Notes: generated by a model not told the origin, from the sequence alone. A stretch of 64,000 nt of DNA from Cristatella mucedo (GCA_009760855.2 WPIO01000109.1:469001-533000), one strand, 5' to 3'; shown: positions 1 to 47,467, counted from the first letter of the stretch. Program-made: numbers and translations.

Positions 1-62
1 TGATGATAATAAGTCCTTTGTATAACGCCCAAGAGAACTTAATCCCTACTCATGGTCTTTAC
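1..62 (-). mobile_element. SINE-2/L2-A type 3' tail fragment
   Basis: Read on the minus strand it gives GATTAAGTTCTCTTGGGCGTTATAC and a TTATTATCATCA end. This is the 3' tail shared by SINE-2 and L2-A. Confidence 0.55.
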
Positions 63-770
63 AACTTGATTCGAGGCAAGCAACAACCAATAATTAACAA
101 AAAGCATTGTATCCTGCAAAGACACACTAAAGTATGCAAGTATCATGCCAATAAGTGCATGCAAAAGCACAAAAATACTCACGGCCGTTGATTAGAGGGA
201 TCCCCAGTTAGTAACACACAATCATGCACAGGAAAGCAAAGCACTCAGAAAAAAGACTGATCAACTCGGGGCGTGATACAAAAGTATGTTGCCATTGCAT
301 GGCTTCGTAGGGTTCCTCACAGAGATGCATACCAGTACATAGACAAATGTAGCCGAGCAAGACAGTCAAATGGGACGGTGCGGGTGCACCGATGGCGCTG
401 GGCGGCAGCATGGGCAGATTGCTAGCTGCGGCTATACCCCCTTACATTCTCCCTAAGACCTGGCTGCGATGACGGCATAATCACCCCACAGAGTTCTGCA
501 ACCTGCACCCTTTTCCCCCTTACCACACATGCACGATCCACGCTATGACAACTGAACTGGACATTAGGTGGCGCATGCCTGGTTTATGTTACGCTGCCAC
601 AAGGTCATATACAAATGAGGTCCACGGACATTACAAGCTTGCTCATGGAAACTTTGCATAGTTGGCTAATTACTAGCTTGGAACAACTTTGACATTGCTT
701 ACTGCGTGACTAGGGAAAGTGATCAAAATGGGCAAAGCCAATGTGTACACAGATGTGAAAGTGCTTGCAC
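63..770. other. CLASP intron 7 sequence, nothing recognised
   Basis: Checked on the minus strand for the next CLASP exon; no segment with the right phase and family similarity was found. No repeat match to the other families in the window. Confidence 0.5.
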
Positions 771-800
771 GTGTGTGTGTGTGTGTGCGCGTGTGTGTGC
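771..800. repeat. (GT)n microsatellite
   Basis: Imperfect GT run with one GCGC interruption, in CLASP intron 7. Confidence 0.9.
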
Positions 801-1132
801 CCAGACTACAGACTTCGGGCTCTTCAGTCAATCAACCTACTACCAAAGTAATAAGTACCACTAATCGGCGAAACCGACTAGGAGCTGGGTTGAACGGCCA
901 TTCAGCTGTGCGGTCAGTATGCACGATTTTACCACACAAAGCTACTAACATGCACTAGAAATAGCCAGGATCTTCAGACGGTAGCATGCCGAACGATCAG
1001 ACCTGGCTGCATTGCTGCATATACACATACTCCCTGAACAAGAGCTGCCCGGGTTGATTGTAAGGTTGTATGCACACACACACACACACCCCAGCAGCAA
1101 TAAAATACCACATTATGACGATGACAACATAC

Positions 1133-37323
<36,191 letters not shown>

Positions 37324-38152
37324 TCTCCTGCCTGCCTGCCTGCAAGCAGCGGCAACGAGGACGCTGACGATTCGGAGAGCCGATACCGCTCCGTCAGGCC
37401 GGCAAGCGTCCTAGCAATCGCTCGAGTCCCAACGAGAGCACGAGGCCCGGATATACTACCACGCGACGGCGAAGGGCAAATATCGTAAGCGAAAATGAGA
37501 TTTTCGTTATATTGATCGCATGCGGGCCCACGACGGCCCCCTAAAGTTCAAATTAGTGTCGACATCGCATCGATTGCACGGTGCAAGCCAGGCGACGACA
37601 GCGACGGGATAGCAAAGGACTTCCTGGGTCTCAAGCAAAAAATTCAGACAGCCTCGCTCGCATTCCCATGGGGAAGCTGAATTCTAACGCTATTCATCCT
37701 TCCGCCAGGCCCGCGATATAACGAGCCCTCACCGCATACTTTACAACAACGTCTACAGGCTAGCCGGCACACGCCTATGTGCTGCAGATCCGACTGGGGT
37801 ACATCCGGCAAGACGCTGCGCTCTGAGGTCAGCAGCTGTCACAAGAAGTGAAAAAGTCAGCTGAGCTCTTCTAGAAATTTGGGAGACGTAGAACAGGCGT
37901 TCCGGCAAAGCTGCGAGCATTACCTCCTGCCTAGAACATTGTCGCAGGCCCCGAGCACCGATTAGCAGAGGCCATGTTCAAACACCGGTGACGTCAGGCA
38001 GAGGTTGGCATACAGAACAAAGCACTTCGTAAAAAGCCATTTATCTATAATTATTTTTAATTAAGTAAGTTTTAGGCTAACTTCTGGCTATAAGTGTCAC
38101 CATTAGCGGTGAGATGCTCTCTTCGCGCCTTTCCACACACGTGAAGCCCAAC
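37324..38152. promoter_or_regulatory. Putative bidirectional promoter between CLASP and PA2G4
   Basis: 829 bp separate the two divergent start codons. The segment is visibly rich in CpG compared with the flanking introns, most strongly at 37340-37460 and on into PA2G4 intron 1. A perfect CRE-type palindrome TGACGTCA lies at 37989-37996. CTTCGCGCCTTTCC at 38121-38134 resembles an E2F-like site or a pyrimidine-rich start region just before the PA2G4 ATG. No TATA box is evident. Transcription starts cannot be placed from sequence alone. Confidence 0.6.
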
Positions 38153-38240
38153 ATGGCAGATCACGACGAGGAGGATGAGCAGACGGTGGCCAAAGATATC
38201 GTTGTTACCAAGTATAAAATGGCCGGAGATATGATTAATG
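38153..38240 (+). CDS. PA2G4: PA2G4 exon 1 (residues 1-29)
   Basis: 88 nt. [11 protein letters not shown] start, then [15 protein letters not shown]. Donor G|GTAGGT; intron 1 is 202 bp. Confidence 0.95.
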
Positions 38241-41200
38241 GTAGGTTATTATGTTTTGTGCGTGAGCTATACCGTTTTCATTCGATTGGATGACGTCGTT
38301 GGGCACGCGGCGCGCTCGTCCGCCGGCGGCCGCTCGCGGTGTCTTGAGGCGGTCGTCTTTGCTTTGCCTGTTCGCCGCGGACCCGACCTGACGGACGTTC
38401 TCAAAATCACGCACAAAATCGCCACTTATTCTTTTGCTCCAGGCATTATCAAGGAAGTGCTGTTGAAATGTGTCGCCGGTGCCAAAGTGATTGACATCTG
38501 TGAATTTGGTGACGCCAGGCTGAATGAGGAAACGTCCAAGGTGTTCAAAAAGGAAAAAGAAATGAAAAAAGGTAAGGTACCATCGCATCCTACGCTCTTT
38601 CTTGGTGCTTGGTCATTTATATGTGTCGCAGGCCGGGTCGTCCCGTCCTTGCACCGCTAGATGGATCGATCGGGATCTGACTGGGTCGGTTCGATAATTG
38701 CCATCTGTGCTTACCGCCGAGCCTCCTGGATCGAGCAGCAAGGCGACTCGATCTGTCACCACGAGCACTTTCTTTCTCACTTTCCGCCGAGTAGTGGTTC
38801 TTTTGGTTTTTTGGCTTCGCAGACGTGGTCAGCGATGAAAACTGGCCTCCCGTTGTTCGTTGTTGCACGTTTACAGCTATCGCCATGTTGTAACGCCTAA
38901 TGGAGAAGATTGTTTCCTTACGTGAGTTTTGTTCGCAAGTTCTTCAGACAGTGGCTGTATCAGTTGCCAATTGTATCGTCGTTCCTTTAGTATGCTGGGG
39001 CAAGATCGACTCTGATTTGGCTTTGTTAAGTATAAATCAAGTGTTGATTTTCAAACTGTAATAGGCCAGTTTCCCACGTTCAGTGCCAGAAAAATTCACC
39101 TGTGTTCTGTGATCGACACCTTGTACTTGCATTACGGTTAGTAAACCTTCTCGACTCGGTATGCCAGCTGGCGAGTGCTTTTGCCATTTCTTCCACAGTG
39201 GAGCTATTTTGCAGCATTTTTTGACAAGTGGAAGGGGTGTGATTTGTAGCTTTTCCCTTGGTGCCGAAAGTTCTCACTCCGCCTCTAACTGACTGGAATA
39301 TGTAAGCATGATGTTTCACATAAAGATCTTTTATAGCATGAGAAATTAAGCTGCCATGCTAGTTTAGCACAGTGATGAAGGTGCTCGACCCGACCGAGGT
39401 CTGGCCGAGGTCGTGGGCTCGATCCCTGAGGCATGTGTGAAGCGCCTGAATAGACAAGTTCTGTTAGGGTGCTATGTAAATCAATTATATTTTTAAGCTG
39501 CTTATCGCCACTCTCCCTGTAGTTCTAAGACTCCTGCTGTGTGCCCTAATCGGATTCGTAGGCGAGGGCGACACGGGGACATTTTCTTGTCTCCCATTGT
39601 CGCCAGCTTGTTTGACTGTGCTAGCGAACGCTGAGCACGAGTTGTTGCGCCAGCCACGCCTCTCGTCGATACCGTGATGCCGGCTTGATCGTAGCCTGAT
39701 GCAATTCGTTCCGGCAGGTATCGCCTTTCCGACTTGCGTATCGATCAATAACTGCGTTTGCCATTTTTCACCTCTAAAGAGCGAACCGGACGTCTTACTG
39801 AGCGACGGAGACGTCGTGAAGGTGTAAGTATACGTCCAATGGGTCCTGCATTTACTTGTAAGGCAGGCTGAACTGGCCGGGCCTGATGCTGCAGGTGATG
39901 TCTGATGCATACGGTCTTGTTATTTCTTAGGGACATGGGCGCGCACATTGACGGATTCGTCGCCGTCGTCGCTCACACTGTCGTTGTTGGTGCAAGCAGC
40001 AGCAGCCCCGTGACTGGCCGCAAAGCTGATGCCATCCTGGCTGCCTATTATGCTGCCGAAGCAGCCCTGAGGTTGGTCAAGCCGGGCAATGAGGTGAGCA
40101 CGTGACCAACCCTTCTGCTGGATGGTTGTCCGGGCCCGAGCCTTGTTTGCAGCCGGTGGTCCCGGATCCCAGCGATGGCCGAGCTTGTGGCATTGCAGCA
40201 AATACAAATTAATTATATAATAAGTTGGTACGATTTTTCGAAACCACTCTAAGCAAAATTGTAATCTTATGAAAGACAGGTCGCGTTTTTATTGTGCCCT
40301 CTGTAAAGGCTGTTGTATTCTGGATACCGATAAGCTGGGTAAAAAAAATCTGCTAGTTACTGGTAAATATGTAAACATAACATGAGTAAATACTGCTTGC
40401 AAGTCGCTTTTTGGGTATTTGCCGATGCAGTTCTGGCAAAACGTTACCCAGTATAGGTAGTTATGTTGCTGTCGTTAGCAAGGTTTACTATGAAATAGGA
40501 TCACTTGCACCTTCAGCATGCACCATCATAGTCCAACTAATTATCATTATTAATGTCAATTAGCGAAACTAACAGGGTGTCGTTTATCAGGTTCAACCAT
40601 GTCAGGTTCTGCTGAAGGCACATTGCCCATAGCAGGCTGTTCAACTTGGTCGCCATATGTTAAATAAATGCCTTTTAGAACTAACTTTTAGTTTGGGGTT
40701 GGGTTGAAGGTTCGTTTGTTTGTATTCCAGTTTAGGGTTAAGTTGTTATATTTTTTATTTGTAATCGTTTATGCTTTTGGTGTTAGTTTATAATTATTGT
40801 TAGAGAGAAACTCTAAACGAAAGTGATCACTTAAGCGCTTTTATTTAACGAAAAAATAAACATGCTCTGGCCACCATGTTGAACAGCTTGCTATGAGCAG
40901 TGTGCTCATAGCAGAACCTGACAGGGCTGTATAAACAAACGATGCCGTGTTAGCTGCCTAGAAGTCCAAGATTGTCGGAGAGTTAACTCCTGCTGGCCCT
41001 CGTCCAGTCCATGGCTCTGGACATCAAGAGTTTACAGCTCTGCTGTTTGTATCAGACTCTCATGCAAAAGTACAGAAACAATTTGTCGCCATAACCTGTT
41101 AACTTGGCTCAATTAGAGTGCCACTGTCGTTTTCTGCTTGCCTCCTACGACCTAGTCATTTGCTGCTTGGCCGAGCTTGTGTGCGTGATGGCTCGCATCT

Positions 41201-44200
41201 CGCCTCGGCTGCCTTGTCGTATTTGTCACGTGGCATGAGTGTCGCGTCGGCTGCCTCGTCCTGTTGCCTCCTGTCATTATCCCGTTCGCTCAGTAGGTTT
41301 CAGTGACGGCGCCTTTCTCTCCTTGCTGATGCTGGCTCTTTTTCTCCGTGTGACAGAATAACACAGTCACGGAAGCCATTCAGAAAATAGCAGAAGACTT
41401 CAACTGCAAGCCTGTCGAAGGTGCGTTCGTGCTAGAAGCGACCGGCATATGTGCTCGCGTGTCAGGCAGCAGCTTTTCTTTGAAGCAGCTGCCTCGAGGG
41501 TGAGCACTCCATGGCGGCATTGTTACGGACGCAAACGTCCTCGGCTTTCGTTTGCAGGCATGTTGTCGCACCAGTTGCAGCAGCATGTTATTGACGGCGA
41601 GAAGGCCATAATCCTGAATCCAAACGAGACTCAGAAGTAGGTAGTCGACTCGCTGAATGTATTATTTCTGCTTGCTCTAGCCTTGCACTCGTCAGTTGTT
41701 GTGACTGGCTAAGAGCATTGCCACTGCTGATTGCCGACCGTGATGTGGTCGCACTTTTCCATGGTACTTTGCATTTGCAGTGCACAATTTTTTCATAAGG
41801 GTGCCCTGTTGGTGCCGAGTGAGAACTGCGCTGGCAGTTGTGGCGACTAGTGGATAAGCGTCTGTACTGTAATGTATATCGCTCTGTAACTCCATAAAGA
41901 CTATTTGGGTGTTGTGAGGGAGAATTTTCTATGCCTCACTCTTAGTGTGGGTGGCTTTTGGTATCTATTCAGTGGCCAGCAGACTTCACCTGACTCAACA
42001 AAGAGAAAGTGAGAAGCATAGCTGAGTCAGAAGGGCTTTTGAAAAAGCAATTTATACTGGGCTCTGGCTAATTCACGTGGGTGCCTCCAGCTGATGTCCC
42101 AGGTGTCAGTAGGCCCACATCCATAGATAAGAGATGGTTGCCTAGAAGGGTGGCAGCAGGCTGCACATTCTCTACCGATGACACGTTTTGCCTTCCATAT
42201 TCGTTGTTTTTTTCAGCCATTTTGCTGCATGGGTAAGTTTTTATCGGTGGTTGCTAGCGTCTCTCAGACTTGCTCGTTCATCTGGACAGCGATCTGCAGT
42301 GCAGTATTGGACTGAGCGTTTCCAGAAAGCGAAAAAAAGGGGAAAAAACGCAAGAAGCTTGGCGGGATCATTGTAGTCTAGTATTTCCAAGGCTCGTGGT
42401 TATTTTTGATTAGGCAAATCACCCATCCTGTCATAACAGCAGTGTCTGCAGCCGTTCGGCTGTACTTGATGCTGTAAAGCATGCTGTAGTGAAGCCGGAA
42501 ACTAATTTTCAGCATTCGTTTTAAATAGTTGACTGTTTTATTATTGTAGTTGTTATGTTGAAGTAGCTGTTGCTCAAAAAGCAGCTGAGCTACTTGAATA
42601 CATGGGATCGAATTTATTGGATTTCAAAGTCTGCCTTGAGGCTATCTATCGAATCAACCGTGCTATGGTTCAGCTGCTTATTTTGACCGATCATCCATCA
42701 AAGCCATTATCTGGCCGTTGCTGTTTGCAGCCCTAAGCAGGAGAGAGAGGGGGGGTGTTGGTCGCATCGTTTCGTGAGGCTAGCTGTCAGTTGACACAGC
42801 ATTGTCCGGGTAGGCTGAAGCCAGCGACCGTGTTGTGGAGCTGCTGGTTGCCTTCTCTATGCTTATAAAGGACATTCAGAGCAGGCCGGTTTTAGCTGCT
42901 CTCGCGAGCCTGTTTGGGTGGCTGGTTGCTCGGTTGTACATGCAGTAGCCGACGTTGGCCCGGAACAACTGGTACGGGTCAGCAGAAGCTCGTATCCCGG
43001 AATCAAATTTGCACTTGCGAAGCTTTCCTGTCGCCATCGAACACCAGCCGTGTTGGAACCCTGGGTCTTGTTGTGTGTCGCGTCGACTTAAAATTGTCCT
43101 TATTTTAGGAAAGAGCATGCCAAATGCGAGTTCGACGTGCACGAAGTGTACGCTGTCGACATACTGATCAGCACTGGCGACGGCAAGGGTCGAGAGATGG
43201 ACACTCGTACGACTGTGCATAAAAAGAAAGAAGTCATCTATCAGCTCAAGATGAAAGCCTCTCGGCGTAAGACTGCTGCATTTTGCCTAGGTCTCAGCCA
43301 AGCTCGACCCGGCTGAGGTCGCGTGCTGGGACGTTAACACACGATAACTCACATTGCCGTTGCAGAGTTCTTGAGTGAGGTTGAGAAAAAGTTCAACACT
43401 ATGCCGTTCTCGTTAAGGTTAGTGGCTACCCCGGCATGCAAAGCGTGCTGCTTGGATGATCTCGCTGTGTTTAGAAGCCGGTATTGTTCCATCACGGAAG
43501 CAGTATTGTTCCATCACGGAAGCGCAAACTCTGTACACTGTCTGTGCTTTCTCCGTGAAGGGCATTTGAAGACGAGAAAAAGGCAAAGCTGGGCGTGGTG
43601 GAATGTGTTAAGCATCACGTGGTGGATGCGTTTCCCGTTTATTACGAGAGAGAAGGTAAGTCTCTCTCTCTCTCTCTCCTGCTGTTGTTGGGATTGCTGG
43701 CGATTATCTTTAGCCTAGCTATAGCCCACGTATTTTCCTGTCGCTGATCTGAGCATGCCGAGGTATGTTGCCTCGCGTCGGTTTTTAAAATGGTCAGTGC
43801 TCATGCTACAGTCGCGGAGCCGTCGTCAGCTCCATGCGCATGCAGGTGGCGCCAACTCTAACACGGCTGCATGTGATCATTCGCGTAGCTGTTGCATCCA
43901 CACACTCGTGTCGTGCCGAGCATTGTCCTGCAACCAGTTCTACGTGCGACTGTCCTCTACGTGTTCAGAAGCTTTGTTATGTCTGCAGACACCCAGTCTA
44001 GTGCGGCAGCACTGTAGCAGTGCTGTCAAGACGGCCATTAGCTAGTTCAGAGCGCATTTCTCTTATAGTCATCAATTCGGTTTTCAGGCGAGTTTGTTGC
44101 ACAATTTAAATATACACTCCTCTTGATGCCTAATGGACCGATGCGGATCACTGGTCATCCGTTTGAATTGTCGAACTTCGTGTCAGAGCATTCAGTAAAG

Positions 44201-44421
44201 AGCGACGATATGAAGGTATGAGCTGGAAGACAAAAATTGCTTGCTGCCGTTTGTGTTTGATGAGCCAGTTCGTTGCTAGGATGTTGACAGTGTGTGTTTC
44301 TCTGGTCTCATCGCAGCAACTGCTCTCGTCCTCGGCCAACCCGAAGGTGAACAAGAAGAAAAAGAAGAAGGCCGAGAAGGCCGTACTCGGCGATGCTTCG
44401 GTCGAGCCGGTCGAAGCATAG
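38153..44421 (+). CDS. PA2G4: PA2G4/EBP1, proliferation-associated 2G4; complete, 11 exons
   Basis: PA2G4 (EBP1) has the methionine-aminopeptidase (pita-bread) fold but lacks peptidase activity; it binds rRNA and ribosomes and acts in growth control. Coding exons: 38153-38240, 38443-38571, 39718-39823, 39931-40093, 41357-41420, 41558-41636, 43109-43266, 43366-43417, 43561-43655, 44088-44215, 44317-44421. The sum is 1167 nt, 388 residues plus TAG; the human protein has 394. All introns are GT-AG and no junction shifts the frame. Conserved blocks are [86 protein letters not shown] and [11 protein letters not shown]. The tail has six lysines at 367-372, the family's basic C-terminus. D109 is kept, but the second metal-ligand Asp of active MetAP2 is V120, in line with a pseudo-enzyme. 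The start has A at -3 and G at +4. No canonical AATAAA is seen in the 250 nt after the stop. Confidence 0.97.
38443..38571 (+). CDS. PA2G4: PA2G4 exon 2 (residues 30-72)
   Basis: 129 nt. Acceptor TTGCTCCAG, donor G|GTAAGG. Ends in the family signature [11 protein letters not shown]. Confidence 0.95.
38572..39717. other. PA2G4 intron 2
   Basis: 1146 bp. Apart from one SINE-2 copy, no repeat or RNA gene was recognised. Confidence 0.6.
39355..39490 (+). mobile_element. SINE-2 copy in PA2G4 intron 2
   Basis: CTAGTTTAGCACAGTGATGA head, GAGGTCGTGGGCTCGATCCC B-box region, and tail GTGAAGCGCCTGAATAGACA. Same strand as PA2G4. Confidence 0.85.
39718..39823 (+). CDS. PA2G4: PA2G4 exon 3 (residues 73-107)
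   Basis: 106 nt. Acceptor CCGGCAG, donor GT|GTAAGT. Encodes [20 protein letters not shown] and the DGDVVK strand. Confidence 0.95.
39931..40093 (+). CDS. PA2G4: PA2G4 exon 4 (residues 108-162)
   Basis: 163 nt. Acceptor TTTCTTAG, donor GAG|GTGAGC. Encodes [20 protein letters not shown] and [20 protein letters not shown]. Intron 3 is only 107 bp. Confidence 0.95.
40094..41356. other. PA2G4 intron 4
   Basis: 1263 bp. Holds the MITE at 40572-40950; the remainder is unassigned. Confidence 0.6.
40572..40950. mobile_element. 379-bp MITE with TA target duplication
   Basis: Long imperfect terminal inverted repeats of about 85 bp (left ACAGGGTGTCGTTTATC, right GATAAACAAACGATGCCGTGT-like end). Both arms share CAGGTTCTGCT and GCTGTTCAAC. 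Flanked by TA on both sides (40570-40571, 40951-40952), as in Tc1/mariner-type elements. No transposase ORF. The right arm contains the perfect hairpin TGCTATGAGCA-GTG-TGCTCATAGCA. Confidence 0.75.
41357..41420 (+). CDS. PA2G4: PA2G4 exon 5 (residues 163-183)
   Basis: 64 nt. Acceptor GTGACAG, donor G|GTGCGT. Encodes [20 protein letters not shown]. Confidence 0.93.
41558..41636 (+). CDS. PA2G4: PA2G4 exon 6 (residues 184-209)
   Basis: 79 nt. Acceptor TTTGCAG. Donor AA|GTAGGT avoids an in-frame TAG that would be read two bases on. Encodes [19 protein letters not shown]. Confidence 0.93.
41637..43108. other. PA2G4 intron 6
   Basis: 1472 bp. Contains one L2-B fragment; the rest is unassigned, and no snoRNA-like box pair was found. 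Confidence 0.6.
41868..42030 (-). mobile_element. L2-B 3' end in PA2G4 intron 6
   Basis: AATGTATATCGCTCTGTAAC then CTCCATAAAGACTATTTGGG, matching the complement of the L2-B 3' UTR. Old copy. Confidence 0.75.
43109..43266 (+). CDS. PA2G4: PA2G4 exon 7 (residues 210-262)
   Basis: 158 nt. Acceptor TATTTTAG, donor C|GTAAGA. Encodes [20 protein letters not shown] and YQLKMKASR. Confidence 0.95.
43366..43417 (+). CDS. PA2G4: PA2G4 exon 8 (residues 263-279)
   Basis: 52 nt. Acceptor GTTGCAG, donor AG|GTTAGT. Encodes [17 protein letters not shown]. Confidence 0.93.
43561..43655 (+). CDS. PA2G4: PA2G4 exon 9 (residues 280-311)
   Basis: 95 nt. Acceptor CCGTGAAG is unusual because it lacks a clear pyrimidine tract right before AG. 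Donor G|GTAAGT is followed by a short TC run. Encodes [15 protein letters not shown]. Confidence 0.93.
43656..44087. other. PA2G4 intron 9
   Basis: 432 bp. A TC run (43663-43678) follows the donor; nothing else recognised. Confidence 0.6.
44088..44215 (+). CDS. PA2G4: PA2G4 exon 10 (residues 312-354)
   Basis: 128 nt. Acceptor GTTTTCAG, donor AAG|GTATGA. Encodes [20 protein letters not shown] and the acidic or polar loop before the C-terminus. Confidence 0.95.
44317..44421 (+). CDS. PA2G4: PA2G4 exon 11 (residues 355-388, stop TAG)
   Basis: 105 nt including the stop. Acceptor ATCGCAG. Encodes [12 protein letters not shown], then six lysines and a short acidic end. Confidence 0.95.
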   Translation, partial: QLLSSSANPKVNKKKKKKAEKAVLGDASVEPVEA

Positions 44422-45364
44422 ACAGCTGTTGGAGCCGTGTGACATCATCTGGTGGATGTGTGTGGAACCCGTCATCTGCGCTTCCATCTTGCAATACATG
44501 CTGCCTCTTGTGCATACTCTTATTATATACTTGGATTTTTTTCTACGAGAAGGCTGTGCTATGCTGTTTTACTGCTCTGTGCAAGGATGCATAAGATTAT
44601 GACTAACATCTGTATACTGGCATTGTGGACTTGGCTTCTTGACATAAATCAAGCATGGCTAAAAGCCTGCTTACCTTATGGCCTCACGTTATGCTAAGTC
44701 CGAGCAAGCATGCAGCTTTTGTCCGGCACACTTGTGCACGCAAGATCCAAGTGAGAGAAAAAGGTTAACGAGTTATCTGCATCGAAATACCCTAGATTGG
44801 TTGGTAATTGGGAAATGCGACAGGCCTTACTAGATCCCAGGGGCATTCAGTTTACGTCTTTGCTGCTCTGGCACTCCCGGTCAATGCTGCACTGTGCAAG
44901 AGAAATCACATGGGCTCCAGCAGGACTGATCGATGGTGACTGATGATGACTGAACGCCACCTCGAGTTTCTGCAGAACTACAAAAGAGACTTGTGTTTTT
45001 CAAATCGAGACTAGTAGTGCTGCGTTTGCAAAGTCATCCCCTTGGGCTCAGACAGTATATTTTAGTTACGGTTGACAGGCGAAAATGTGAGCAGGAAAGT
45101 AGGGCTGTAAGTATGGGGCGATAGGCCTGGGCTCTTTTGAGATTGGTAAATGAATTTCATAAAGTGGTGAATCGTGTCGTTCTGAAGTTGAAGGCATTAA
45201 AGCAGGGTTCGGCAAAGAGGGTGAGCATTTGCGTGGAGGTGTTACAGCTGGAAGTATCTGGATCTTGCCTGCACATAATCCAGAAAAAAAATTATATAGA
45301 TCTGCATGAAGATCACTAGGTCAGGTACTGAACTGATAATGGTGAGATGAATGATCATTAGGCA
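44422..45364. other. PA2G4 3' flank and intergenic sequence
   Basis: Includes the PA2G4 3' UTR, whose end cannot be set. AATACA near 44491 is a possible weak poly(A) signal. No gene recognised. Confidence 0.45.
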
Positions 45365-45500
45365 TGCACTGTTCTGGCCAATTTGCTTGCCTCGATCTAG
45401 GTCTGCCCGAGGTCGTGGGCTCGAGACCTACTGCATATGCGAAGCACCTGAGTAAAGATTGCCTTCTCTTTCGTCCTTAAAAAAATACTTTATATTAAAT
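45365..45500 (+). mobile_element. SINE-2 copy, old
   Basis: GAGGTCGTGGGCTCGAGACC B-box region and tail GCGAAGCACCTGAGTAAAGA. Confidence 0.65.
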
Positions 45501-46645
45501 CTCAGTACTTACATGATTAGTGTTAGACTGCGAATCTATGATCAACTACAGCTATGTCCCTGTAAAAGTTACTTTTGGCTTGTATTGGTTCGACCAACAG
45601 TGGCCGTCACGTGCCTCTAGAGAGACTGTATCGTGGTATATAAGTTGAACCTTTTAAAACTTACCGGCTAGCTTTATATTTACTGCAAACAGGGCGCCTG
45701 AGATGGGGCATACTTTTCGTTGTCAGAGAAGCAACTATCCAGAATATTTTCGAGCGTCGCGTTGAAGCATTAAACCTTGAAGGTATTGCCTGACAGATTG
45801 TTTGGAGCTGGGAGAGCTATTTTATTAAAGGCAGCAGTAATACTTTCAGAGTCACGAAGACGAATTAATCCGGAGCTGAAGGCGGCATTCGAGAGAATTG
45901 AGATCGGCATGCAGTCGGTTGGACGGAATATAATACTTGTGTGACGACTGCTCGGAGCTGAGGCAGCATTACTCAAAGGTGCTGCTTCGGGTTCGAAATG
46001 GGGTTACCAGCACATCTATAGGCGGGTTCTAAGAAGGTATCCAGACGGCGAGCCGCGGGCTCCGGGTTCCCACAAAAAGGAGCACAGCAGTTTTGTAGAG
46101 TGAGATGAACAGCTCTTCTGGGCGGTGCGGATACGGCACTCGAAACCATTTCCTCTATATTGCAAGTTATAAAGAAGCTGACACAATTGTCTTGAGGGGC
46201 TAAAAGGTTAAGCCGGACACCGAACCTTTGGGAAATGTTAGGCACGGCGCCCATAGCGGACTGTACGCTGGCTTTATTCATAAATGACGCTTTGTTAGTT
46301 AGGACATAAGCTTGCTAAATGAGCAATGCGACAAGTGTAGGAGAATTAGAGTAACTCCCTGCGTGTGTGCCGTGCATGTCTTGCACGCTTTCGAATTGTA
46401 TTGCACCGTTAGCCGGGCGAGTAAAGAATAATTTCGCTCGCTTCATCCTCCGCAAGGCTCAATGCAGCAATAGCAGCAGAGCTAGTTATTCAGCACAGCC
46501 GTGCTCAGCTGAGCTAACTGGGCTCGATGTCCACGTTGTCGTCCGTGTTGCCATTTGCACCGACCACGGTCGATGGATTCGCAATGATCTGCCATCATCG
46601 TGAGCTAAGTACGACTCAAGTTCGACGTACTCGTGGCAACCGCAT
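45501..46645. other. Intergenic, unassigned
   Basis: Two adjacent minus-strand ORFs (46281-45973 and 45976-45770) have no recognisable domain or splice pattern, so no gene is called. Confidence 0.4.
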
Positions 46646-46844
46646 ACTGTAACGCCGAAGGCTCGGCGGGGTAGGCTTGACCTGCCGCATAGTACTCTCT
46701 ATCAGCTCGCTGGACGAACGCTGCCTGCCGGGCTCCCGTAAATACGACCGAAGGGCAGCGTCGTAAGATAGTATATAGACAGAAAAGGTTAACACAGTTT
46801 ATATATGGTAAAGAGATTTTTAGAAAAATTTAGAAAATTCTAGC

Positions 46845-46925
46845 TGATTAAACAGCCTAGTTTGTATAGCGGCAGAACAGCCTCAATAACTATCACCACT
46901 GCATGCAGTTGTGTAGCGCCTTACT
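46845..46925 (-). mobile_element. SINE-1 3' part
   Basis: CTGATTAAACAGCCTAGTTT, GTATAGCGGCAGAACAGCCT and the complement of the GTGGTGAT body. Confidence 0.7.
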
Positions 46926-47446
46926 GGCCTTGGCTTAGTTATAGCACGAACAAGTACTATTCGACGGGCAAGAACTCCTCTGTCCTGGAGCAGTGAGCCA
47001 GAGAGGAGTGCCAGTGCGATTGGAGAGCAAGAGCTTAAGAGCACGCCAGAAAGCTCTGAGACCAGGGGGATTTGGCCTTCAGAATTGGTCTGATATCTGC
47101 GGGAGCTGCAGATTGATGTTGGCTGGCCTGTCAACCTCGGCCATAACTCTGACCAAGAAGAATCGCCTGGTACCTATTCGGCATTCAAGCTCGACAAGGG
47201 TACCTATCCAGTGGCCTAGTGGCGGTATTAATTCCTTACCGTAATGGGCCACGGTGTCGGGCCCATTACCACTAAGCTCTTGCCCCACTGTCTCAGCTAG
47301 GTACTTAACAGTCGAACGACGCTCACTCTTGGTCTTTTGTTCGGCTCTGCGCTTCGACGCCGTCAGACTCGTTTTTCTGAAAGCGAGGGAGAAGGGCGGG
47401 CTGTTCGCCGGCGATTGACGGGACTGGACGAGACAGCTCTAGGAAG

Positions 47447-47467
47447 ATTCGGTGGATTCCACCGAAT
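47447..47467. repeat. Perfect 21-bp palindrome
   Basis: ATTCGGTGGA, one T, TCCACCGAAT: 10-bp stem with a single-base centre. Confidence 0.9.

Noticed and set aside
1-1132. CLASP exon 8
   Set aside because: No minus-strand segment in the right phase matches the expected linker start; it must lie outside or be too diverged to see.
44216-44316. Box C/D snoRNA in PA2G4 intron 10 (TTTGATGAGCC)
   Set aside because: A C-box-like word is present but no D box or terminal stem was found. Other PA2G4 introns showed no better candidate.
45770-46281. Two adjacent minus-strand ORFs of 102 and 68 codons
   Set aside because: No family recognised, frames not joinable by a clear splice, no supporting neighbour.
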